From Parafrankia elaeagni (lineage in GTDB: Bacteria > Actinomycetota > Actinomycetes > Frankiales > Frankiaceae): a DNA stretch of 38,193 bases. Below are positions 32,548-38,193 of the stretch, in pieces. The position numbers and the translations under genes were made by a program. The DNA lies in the NCBI RefSeq assembly GCF_000374165.1, contig NZ_KB893754.1, forward strand, positions 1 through 38,193, read 5' to 3'. The first letter of the stretch is position 1, and each line of letters starts with the position of its first letter. Below the pieces are notes generated by a model. The model did no database searches. It saw only the letters and a program-made list of their open reading frames with translations, and was not told where the DNA came from.

Positions 32548-32847
32548 CTACCCTGCTCCATGTACTGGCGCGATTTCCTGGATGCGCCTGGCGAGCTCGA
32601 TGTCGTGCTCGGCGACGTAGCCGCCGATGTCGCTGGAGCTGATGGACACGTGCACGGTCTTGTAGCCGAGCGTCGCGTCGGAGTGATGGCCGAACTCGTT
32701 CTGAATGGCGGCGAGGTGCATGACAAACGCCGCGCCCTGGACGTGGGGTATCGAGTAGAGCCGTTCGATGCGTCGGCCGTCGGTCGTCCATCCGTCCAGG
32801 GTCTTGAGGTGTTCCTCGATCTGTTCGGGTGACAGCGCCTCAGCCAT
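32548..32847 (-). CDS. Pterin-4a-carbinolamine dehydratase
   Basis: The protein has 99 residues from ATG 32847, overlapping the end of the truncated TPR regulator by 8 bp. This is a full-length PCD/DCoH: LSPEQIEEHLKTLDGW at the N-terminus, YSIPHVQGAAFVMHLAAIQNE, the catalytic EFGHHSD (H54, H55), then TVHVSISSSDIGGYVAEHD. It dehydrates 4a-hydroxytetrahydropterins and recycles tetrahydrobiopterin in aromatic hydroxylase reactions. It lies near QueD, another pterin enzyme, but on the far side of a 1-kb gap, so a common pathway is only suggested. Its promoter was probably that of the disrupted regulator gene. Confidence 0.88.
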   Translation of the reverse strand: MAEALSPEQIEEHLKTLDGWTTDGRRIERLYSIPHVQGAAFVMHLAAIQNEFGHHSDATLGYKTVHVSISSSDIGGYVAEHDIELARRIQEIAPVHGAG

Positions 32848-33521
32848 GATCCCTCTCTGGTTCGTCGATGGTGACGGGCGCGAGCGCGTCCGCCAGTTCC
32901 TGGCCGATGGAGTGAGCACGCCACGGGGCCATCGCCACGGCGACCGTATCCAGTTCCCGCCGGGCACGTGCGGAGCCGGTCTCCACCGCGAGCGCGCTTG
33001 CCTGGCGCGCGAGTTCCACTGCCCGTTCCGGTTCTCCCTGCCGCGCGGCGGCGACCGCGTGGCGTGCTGACCAGACCCCGACGTCGCGGCGGGCTGACGG
33101 GGGTGCGGCGGGGATGATCTGCTGCCAGAGACGGTCGGCGTTGTCGGCGAGGCCGAGCCGTCCGTAGCAGGTGGCGCGTTGCACTTCGACGTAGCTGTCG
33201 GTGCGGCGGCAGGCCGTTCCCCACTCCTCGACGTCGACCTGGTCCACGAGCCGGCCAGCCTGATCGAGCAGGAGATCGACCTGGCGGCGGTCACCGCGCA
33301 GCGAGGCGCCGTGTGCCTGCTGCTGCAAGGCGAACACCTGAACCTCGGGTGCAAGGTGCGGCGCGTCGACCAGCGCGGCCTGGCACAGGTCGATCACAGC
33401 TGCTGTGTTGCCCAGGTCGGTGAAGGCCATCGCCCGGTCGACCAGCGCGCAGGCGACGGCGTCACGTTCTCCACAGCGGTGCGCCAGTTCCAGGGCGGCG
33501 CCGTGGCAGCGCATCCCTGTC
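32840..33521 (-). pseudogene. TPR-type transcriptional regulator, C-terminal half only
   Basis: About 225 codons of TPR-like helices remain (LELAHRCGERDAVACALVDR, AVIDLCQAALVDAP, YGRLGLADNADRLWQQI, ERAVELARQASALAVETGS), ending at TGA 32840. These match the C-terminal region of XRE/TPR regulators of actinomycetes. The upstream HTH half is absent because the second IS begins at about 33522. The ATG at 33514 is an internal methionine. It is not the copy related to the 11.6-kb regulator but a different member of the broad family. The downstream PCD gene overlaps it and was probably under its control. Confidence 0.75.
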
Positions 33522-33576
33522 TGTCAGAGTCCCGTGAGACACGAGGATCACTGAGACCTCTGTAGCGCAGGGCGAG

Positions 33577-34041
33577 ATGGGATCTTCAAGACCAGTGACG
33601 TTGACCATGGCAGACATGGCCTCCTCGACGCAGGAGGATGGCGAGGTGAGCCCCTCCCGAGGCGGGCCGAGGTCGGACCGGCCGAAGCGCCGGACCTTCA
33701 CCGCGGCCTACAAGAAGAGAATCCTGAACGAGTACGACGGCCTGACCGAGTCGGGCGAACGAGGCGCCCTGCTCCGCCGGGAAGGCCTGTACCACTCCCA
33801 CATCCAGAAATGGCGTGAGACACAGGAGCAAGGTGCTCACGACGGCCTCGAAGGAAAGCCCGCCGGCCGGCCCGCGGCCACCGAGACGGACACCGACAAC
33901 GAGCGGCTACGGCGAGAGAACGAACGGCTCGCCGCCGAGCTGGCACGAACGAAAGCAGCGCTGGAAGTCGTGGGAAAAGCACACGCGCTCTTGGAACTGA
34001 TCTCCGGGAGCGCGGATTCCGACAGGAAACCCAGCAGATAG
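33577..34041 (+). CDS. IS3-family transposase OrfA
   Basis: The protein has 154 residues from ATG 33577, or about 144 from ATG 33607. The N-terminal helix-turn-helix (RRTFTAAYKKRILNEYDG, then REGLYHSHIQKWR) is of transposase_8 type. Residues about 105-130 form a leucine/arginine coiled coil (NERLRRENERLAAELARTKA) for dimerisation. A G GGA AAA heptamer at 33972-33978 is phased for -1 slippage, and the orfB frame is open from there. Without slippage the protein ends at TAG 34041. The long Gly/Arg segment before the coiled coil is typical of actinobacterial copies. Confidence 0.88.
   Translation: MGSSRPVTLTMADMASSTQEDGEVSPSRGGPRSDRPKRRTFTAAYKKRILNEYDGLTESGERGALLRREGLYHSHIQKWRETQEQGAHDGLEGKPAGRPAATETDTDNERLRRENERLAAELARTKAALEVVGKAHALLELISGSADSDRKPSR
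33972..33978 (+). promoter_or_regulatory. Probable -1 frameshift site of the second IS
   Basis: The heptamer GGGAAAA is read G GGA AAA in the orfA frame, matching the X XXY YYZ rule. The -1 frame is open from 33978 through to the orfB stop at 35072 with no internal stop in the overlap that I could find. Confidence 0.6.
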
Positions 34042-35072
34042 TCGACGAGGCGTTCACCTCACTGGCGCCACTGACCTCGGTCAAAGTCGCCTGCGACCTG
34101 CTCGGGCTTTCACGGGCGACGGTGTACCGCCGGCGCCACCCCCCACAATCCACCGCCGAAAGCCCGCCACGGGCCCCGGCCGTCCACCCGGCAACGCTCG
34201 ACGACACAGAACGAGAAAGGCTCCTGGAACTCCTCAACAGCGACCGGTTCGTCGACAAGTCCGCCGCCCAGGTCTGGGCGACCCTGCTCGACGAGGGCGT
34301 CTACCTGGCCAGCGTGTCCACCATGTACCGGCTGCTGCGGGCCCGGCACCAGACCGCCGAGCGGCGGGCACAAGCCACCCACCCCGCCCGGAAGAAACCG
34401 GAACTACTCGCGACCAGACCCAACGAAATCTGGAGCTGGGATATCACGAAACTCACCGGTCCCGTCCGCGGCGTGTACTTCGACCTGTACGTCATCCTCG
34501 ACATCTTCTCCCGTAAAGCCGTCCACTTCGAGGTCCATCCCACCGAGAACGGGGAACTCGCGAAGGCTTTCATCGAACACGCCGTCGCCGCGAACGGCGG
34601 GGTCGCACCGATCGCTGTCCACGCCGACCGTGGGACCTCGATGACGTCCCAGCCGGTCGCCGCCCTCCTGGCCTACCTGAACATCGACCAGAGCCATTCC
34701 CGCCCACACGTCTCCAACGATAACCCCTATAGCGAAGCGCACTTCAAAACACTCAAGTACTGTCCCGCTTTCCCGGGACGTTTCGGATCCCTCCAGGACG
34801 CCCGCGTTTTCTGCGACGTCTTCTTCCGCTACTACAACAACGAACACAGGCATTCGGGTATCGCTCTACACACCCCGGCCAGCGTCCACGACGGCACCGC
34901 CCACGAGATCCAGGCCCGTCGCGCCCAGGTCCTCGACGCCGCCTACGCGGCCCACCCCGAGCGGTTCCACCGCCGGCCGGCCCCGCCCGCGCTGCCGACC
35001 AAGGCGTGGATCAACCAGCCCCCAGCGATCATCGAGACCGAGGAGGCGCTACCCACGAACCAAGCAGCCTGA
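33978..35072 (+). CDS. IS3-family transposase OrfB (DDE integrase)
   Basis: The frame is entered by -1 slippage; a separate GTG start exists only at 34122, which would cut off the HTH_21 region (SVKVACDLLGLSRATVYRRR). The integrase core has the triad WSWDITKL, VHADRGTSM and YSEAHFKTLK, with 35 residues between the second Asp and the Glu, as required for DDE enzymes. RYYNNEHRHSGI and the VHDG segment are typical of the family's C-terminus. The frame is intact, so the element may still be active. Confidence 0.88.
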   Translation, partial: STRALGTDLRERGFRQETQQIVDEAFTSLAPLTSVKVACDLLGLSRATVYRRRHPPQSTAESPPRAPAVHPATLDDTERERLLELLNSDRFVDKSAAQVWATLLDEGVYLASVSTMYRLLRARHQTAERRAQATHPARKKPELLATRPNEIWSWDITKLTGPVRGVYFDLYVILDIFSRKAVHFEVHPTENGELAKAFIEHAVAANGGVAPIAVHADRGTSMTSQPVAALLAYLNIDQSHSRPHVSNDNPYSEAHFKTLKYCPAFPGRFGSLQDARVFCDVFFRYYNNEHRHSGIALHTPASVHDGTAHEIQARRAQVLDAAYAAHPERFHRRPAPPALPTKAWINQPPAIIETEEALPTNQAA

Positions 35073-35091
35073 TGTCTCATCGGGATTGACA

Positions 35092-35215
35092 GGCTCCGCG
35101 CCAGCAGCGCCAGCAGAAGTCGGCGTCGGTTCTCATCAGCCAGCGCCGTGCCCACCCGCGCCAGCGCCGCAGCGTCCACGGCGAGGGCGAGACCACTCGA
35201 ATGACTCGTCTCCAC
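35092..35215 (-). pseudogene. ArsR-family regulator, N-terminal stub
   Basis: About 41 codons from GTG 35215 read LAVDAAALARVGTALADENR, then RRLLLALLAR, the first helices of an ArsR/SmtB winged-helix metal sensor. The frame then enters the IS end (SLSIPMR), and the recognition helix and metal ligands are lost. The right-hand promoter with its palindromic operator survives. The rest of the gene is not found on the left side of the element, which carries an unrelated TPR regulator. Confidence 0.72.
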
Positions 35216-35398
35216 CCCCCGAACGTTACAGTCAACTCTGAATTAAGCAAGGACTGTATCAATACAGTCGGCGTTCTGCCTCCGACCCCTCACACGGACC
35301 ACGAGCACACCGACCCACCAGCGTCGACGAACTGCGGCCAACGCTGGACGAGCCCGTCGCCGAACCTGGCCCGTACGCGCCGCCACCCTCCGGACTAG
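35216..35398. other. Promoter region of the truncated ArsR gene
   Basis: This is 183 bp of relatively AT-rich DNA between the ArsR stub and the ynfA remnant, both on the minus strand. It contains the palindrome at 35252-35269. No open frame of interest is present. Confidence 0.5.
35252..35269. promoter_or_regulatory. Palindromic operator, probably ArsR-type
   Basis: GACTGTAT-CA-ATACAGTC is a perfect 8-bp inverted repeat with a 2-base spacer, AT-rich in a GC-rich window, lying 37 bp upstream of the ArsR stub. A partial match, TTACAGTCAA, follows at 35226-35235. Size, spacing and position fit an autoregulatory ArsR/SmtB-family site. Confidence 0.65.
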
Positions 35399-35650
35399 CT
35401 AGTGGCCACGCGGCGCATACATGATCACAGCCATGCCTGTCAGGCAGACCAGCGTGCCGGTGATGTCGAAGCGGTCGGGCCGGTAGCCGTCGGCGACCGC
35501 GCCCCACAGCAGTGAGCCGGCGACGAAGATTCCGCCGTAGGCGGCCAGGATGCGCCCGAAGTGGGCGTCGGGTTGAAAGGTGGCGACGAAGCCATACAGG
35601 CCGAGCGCGACGATGCCGGCGCCGACCCAGAGCCAGCCGCGGTGCTCGCG
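35399..35650 (-). pseudogene. ynfA: YnfA/UPF0060 membrane protein, 5'-truncated
   Basis: The last 83 codons are a good Ynf[56 protein letters not shown] and [16 protein letters not shown]. That covers helices two to four and the conserved YRPDRFD loop. Full-length members have about 108 residues, beginning with a first membrane helix of about 25 residues. Here that part is replaced by unrelated Pro/Arg/Thr-rich sequence with no start or ribosome site. The gene is therefore probably dead. It follows the CorA/MerR chimera on the same strand. Confidence 0.78.
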
Positions 35651-35754
35651 TTCTCCTTCGGGCGATGGGCACGGCGGCGGCTTTCTGACAGGAGCCGTAT
35701 GGGCCCGGCGGCAAGCGGGGGGGGTGGGCACGTGGGGACGGGGCGGGGGCCTGG

Positions 35755-36828
35755 TCAGGCGGGTGGGCCGAACAGCTCGGTGAGCAGGCCCGTCCCGTCT
35801 GCTGGTGCGCGTATTTCCAGGTGCAGCAGGTGGCCGTCGAGGTGGAGGCGGAAGTCGAAGAACGGGCAGCACCGGTGCTCGTCGGCGGCGAGTGCGGCGA
35901 GTTGGGCCGCCCGGTCGGTGGGCAGGGTCAGGCGTACTCCGCCGGGGATCTTCGTCCGGGTGGCGCCCTCGAGTGCCTCACGCCAGGTGGCGGCGCGCTC
36001 GGCCATGCCGCTGCCGGTCAGCGAGCAGGCGACGGGCGCCGACCGCCACCGCTCTGTCTCCTGTTCGGTGGCCTGCCGGCGGGGTGCGAGCAGCACGTTG
36101 ACCGGCCGGGTGGTGGCTGGCGCGGGGGTGGTGAGGAAGGCGCACTCCGGGACGACGGTGGCGAGCCGCGCCATCCGCGCGTAGACGTCGCGGCCGGAGG
36201 CGCTCATCGTGCGGATGGCCAGCAGACCGTGCCGTACCCGGAACAGCTCGTCGAGGAGGTGCTCGGGGTCGCAGAGGTGTCCTCCGGTGACCTGTTGCTC
36301 CAGGTCCCACACCTGCCGGGTCAGTGATTCGACGAGCTGTTCCTGGCCGCCGATGACGGCGCAGACGATGGCGTGGGACAGCTCGAAACCGGAGGAGGGG
36401 TGTAGCCGACCTGTGGTCAACCTGGTGAGGACGGCCTCGGTCTCCCGGTGGGCGACCTTGGGGTCGACTGCCGGATTGACCGGTCCATGGATCGTGACAA
36501 GGTAGTGCACCGCGACGAACTGGTCGATCTCGACGAAGTGGACGTGGCCGCCCGCCCCGAGTTCGGGCGCGTGGAGTACGACGAACACGTGGTCGTGGTA
36601 GGCGTCGACCCGTGGTACCCGGTTGCGGCGGGCGCAGTCCGCAATCGCGGATGGATGGAAACCGAACATGGCGGAGAGCAGGTCGCCGTTCCCGTCGTCA
36701 CCGACCGGGATGTCGACCCAGAGGGGATCGTCGCCGGTGGGCGGATGTCCGCGCCACGTCCCGTCGAGGCCGAGGGCCGACAGCGGGTGTTGCTCGATGC
36801 CCGTTGTCGTGACTATGCGTACCTCCAT
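35755..36828 (-). CDS. Chimeric ORF: CorA-type N-domain fused to a MerR-regulator C-terminal tail
   Basis: The protein has 357 residues from ATG 36828, with a perfect AAGGAGGT ribosome site. Residues 1 to about 228 are the cytoplasmic N-domain of a CorA-like Mg2+/Co2+ transporter ([61 protein letters not shown]). The stalk, both membrane helices and the GMN motif are missing. From about residue 255 the sequence is instead the C-terminal domain seen after metal-responsive MerR regulators ([37 protein letters not shown]). A deletion apparently fused two gene halves in frame. Transport function is impossible, though the fusion could be expressed. Confidence 0.75.
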   Translation of the reverse strand: MEVRIVTTTGIEQHPLSALGLDGTWRGHPPTGDDPLWVDIPVGDDGNGDLLSAMFGFHPSAIADCARRNRVPRVDAYHDHVFVVLHAPELGAGGHVHFVEIDQFVAVHYLVTIHGPVNPAVDPKVAHRETEAVLTRLTTGRLHPSSGFELSHAIVCAVIGGQEQLVESLTRQVWDLEQQVTGGHLCDPEHLLDELFRVRHGLLAIRTMSASGRDVYARMARLATVVPECAFLTTPAPATTRPVNVLLAPRRQATEQETERWRSAPVACSLTGSGMAERAATWREALEGATRTKIPGGVRLTLPTDRAAQLAALAADEHRCCPFFDFRLHLDGHLLHLEIRAPADGTGLLTELFGPPA

Positions 36829-36934
36829 GGCTACCTCCTTACGAAGGTCGGCTCTCGCGTGAGACGTCGGAGCCGGTCGTGCCGGCCCGAGGGCGCGGTG
36901 ACCTTCGGTGTGACGGCGTGGTGGGAGGTCGGAC

Positions 36935-38193
36935 TCACGGCCCGACTGACGGTTCCGGCTCCTGCGCTGTCGGCTGGCTGGAGGCATCCTGCGGTGCCAT
37001 GACCGGGCTGGGGGCGGCGGGGAGAGACAGGACCATGGTGAGGCCGCCGCCGGGTGTCTCCTCGGGGGTGAGGGTCCCGCCCATGGCTTCGGTGAGGCCG
37101 CGGGACAGCGCGAGGCCGAGGCCGACGCCGGTGGTGTTGTCGTGGTCGCCGAGGCGTTGGAAGGGCTGGAAGACGTGGTCGTGCTCGGCGGGGGGGATGC
37201 CGGGGCCGCGGTCGATGACGCGCAGCTCGACGCGGTCCCCGAGGGCGCTGGCGGTGATGGTCGGCGGGATGTCGGCGGGAGCGTGCCGCAGGGCGTTGGT
37301 GACGAGGTTGACGATGACCCGTTCGAGCAGTGCCGGGTCGGCGTGGACGGCAGGCAGGTCGTCGGGGACCTGTAGGCCGATCTTGCTTGCGGGCGGGCCG
37401 ATCTCGTCGAGGGCGGGTGGGACGATGTCGTCGAGGCCGACGGGGCGGGGGAAGACGCTGAGGGCGCCTGCCTGCAGGCGGGACATGTCGAGCAGGTTCT
37501 CGACCAGGTGGGTGAGCTTGTCCAGGGACTCGTCGGCGGTGGCGAGGAGCTCGGCCTGCTCGTCATCGGTGAGGGTGATGCCCGGTTCGCGGAGGCCGCT
37601 GATGGAGGCCTTGGCGGCGGCGAGCGGGGTGCGCAGGTCGTGGCTGACGGCGGTGAGCAGCGCGGTGCGGACCTTGTCGGCCGCGGCGATCGGGGCGGCC
37701 TCGGCGGCTGCTTCCCGCAGCCGGTGCTGGTCGAGGGCGACGGCGGCCTGCGCGGCGAAGGCGGTGAGGATCCGCCGGTCGGCGGCGGGCAGTGACCGCC
37801 CGGTGAGCGCGAGGCACAGGTTGTCGCGCACGGGAATGTCCACACGCTCGTCGTCGTGGCGGGCACGGTCAGCGGCGGCGTTGTCATCCGCGCCGACGGT
37901 CATGACCGGACGCCACCCGTCGCTGGCCTGGTCGTCGTCGGCGCGTTCGAGCAGGGTCACCGAGGTCATCCCGAAGGTCTCCTGGGCACGGCCGAGGAGG
38001 GCGGGCAGGGCGTCCTCGCCGCGCAGGACGCTGCCGGCGAGCACGGAGAGGGTGGCGGCTTCGGCGGAGGCCCGCACCGCCTGCCCGTAGCGCCGCGCGG
38101 AGGTGGACACGACCCGGCTGACCAGGCCGGCGACCAGGACGAAGCCGAGCAGCGCCAGCGCGTTGTCGCCGTCCGCGACGGTCCAGGTGTGGA
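36935..38193 (-). CDS. kdpD: KdpD-type osmosensitive sensor histidine kinase, partial at window edge
   Basis: The frame is open to the right end of the window, so this is the C-terminal 419 codons or so of a larger protein; the GTG at 38110 is internal. The end of a membrane helix (ALALLGFVLVAGLVSRVV) is followed by a GAF-like domain (DALPALLGRAQETFGMTSV), the phosphoacceptor H-box VSHDLRTPLAAAKASI, N-box NLVTNALRHAPA, G1 VIDRGPGIPP and G2 GVGLGLALSRG. KdpD senses K+ limitation or osmotic stress and phosphorylates KdpE. No kdpE follows on this strand, only the CorA chimera 106 bp on. Confidence 0.85.
   Translation of the reverse strand, partial: HTWTVADGDNALALLGFVLVAGLVSRVVSTSARRYGQAVRASAEAATLSVLAGSVLRGEDALPALLGRAQETFGMTSVTLLERADDDQASDGWRPVMTVGADDNAAADRARHDDERVDIPVRDNLCLALTGRSLPAADRRILTAFAAQAAVALDQHRLREAAAEAAPIAAADKVRTALLTAVSHDLRTPLAAAKASISGLREPGITLTDDEQAELLATADESLDKLTHLVENLLDMSRLQAGALSVFPRPVGLDDIVPPALDEIGPPASKIGLQVPDDLPAVHADPALLERVIVNLVTNALRHAPADIPPTITASALGDRVELRVIDRGPGIPPAEHDHVFQPFQRLGDHDNTTGVGLGLALSRGLTEAMGGTLTPEETPGGGLTMVLSLPAAPSPVMAPQDASSQPTAQEPEPSVGP

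Larger units (their letters stand above)
33522..35091 (+). mobile_element. Second IS3-family insertion sequence
   Basis: The ends TGTCAGAGTCCCGTGAGACA (33522) and the reverse complement of TGTCTCATCGGGATTGACA (ending 35091) form imperfect inverted repeats. Two overlapping transposase frames lie inside. The sequences flanking the two ends show no matching target duplication, and the genes on either side are unrelated, so this is a rearranged junction and not a simple insertion. The element differs from the one at 1-1293 in sequence and in its end repeats. Confidence 0.82.

Noticed and set aside
1-38193. CRISPR arrays, tRNA or rRNA genes
   Set aside because: I saw no regularly spaced direct repeats, no tRNA-like T-arm signature in a cloverleaf context, and no rRNA sequence.

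Overview
The DNA is GC-rich throughout, with many GTG starts, Shine-Dalgarno sites and four-base start/stop overlaps, and its genes look like those of a filamentous or soil actinomycete. The recombinase/HTH/zinc-finger module, the large XRE-TPR regulator and the Tad-type locus fit that group. The sequence alone does not fix the genus.

Left edge (1-3.8 kb): an intact IS3-family element sits inside a tyrosine recombinase gene, of which only the C-terminal catalytic part remains. Next come a small HTH protein and a zinc-ribbon protein with a degenerate recombinase-like C-terminus. From 11.16 down to 3.87 kb, on the minus strand, runs a tightly coupled Tad/Flp-type locus: lipoprotein, secreted protein, CpaB/SAF protein, CpaE-like ATPase, TadA, TadB, TadC, pilin-like peptide and TadE-like protein.

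Centre (11.3-31.5 kb): an accessory island rich in nucleotide and small-molecule phosphoryl-transfer enzymes. It opens with a perfect 24-bp hairpin, an XRE/TPR regulator and a 2H phosphoesterase-like protein. There follow a HAD phosphatase, a P-loop kinase, an APH-type kinase, a decayed copy of the regulator's C-terminus, a minus-strand radical SAM / unknown / P-loop kinase / NUDIX unit, and a plus-strand thymidylate-kinase-like / APH pair. The core is a 12-gene minus-strand operon (31.46 to 22.43 kb): QueD, QueE, a thymidylate-kinase-like enzyme, a short QueC, a nucleoside 2-deoxyribosyltransferase-like enzyme, a TIM-barrel sugar isomerase, a ribulose-phosphate-epimerase-like enzyme, a HAD enzyme, a cupin (phosphoglucose-isomerase type), an HPr-kinase-like protein, a nucleotidyltransferase and a small P-loop kinase. 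Almost every junction overlaps. The first, second and fourth genes would take dihydroneopterin triphosphate to preQ0. No GTP cyclohydrolase, tRNA/DNA transglycosylase or preQ0 reductase is present. My inference is an uncharacterised pathway that attaches a 7-deazaguanine base to a sugar or another acceptor and phosphorylates the product.

Right edge (31.5-38.2 kb): a scarred region. It holds two pterin-4a-carbinolamine dehydratase genes (one with a compensated double frameshift), the C-terminal half of another TPR regulator, a second IS3-family element, the N-terminal stub of an ArsR regulator with its palindromic operator, a 5'-truncated ynfA, a CorA/MerR-tail chimera and the C-terminal part of a KdpD-type sensor kinase running off the window. 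The two elements and the serial truncations indicate repeated IS-mediated insertion and deletion at both ends of the island.
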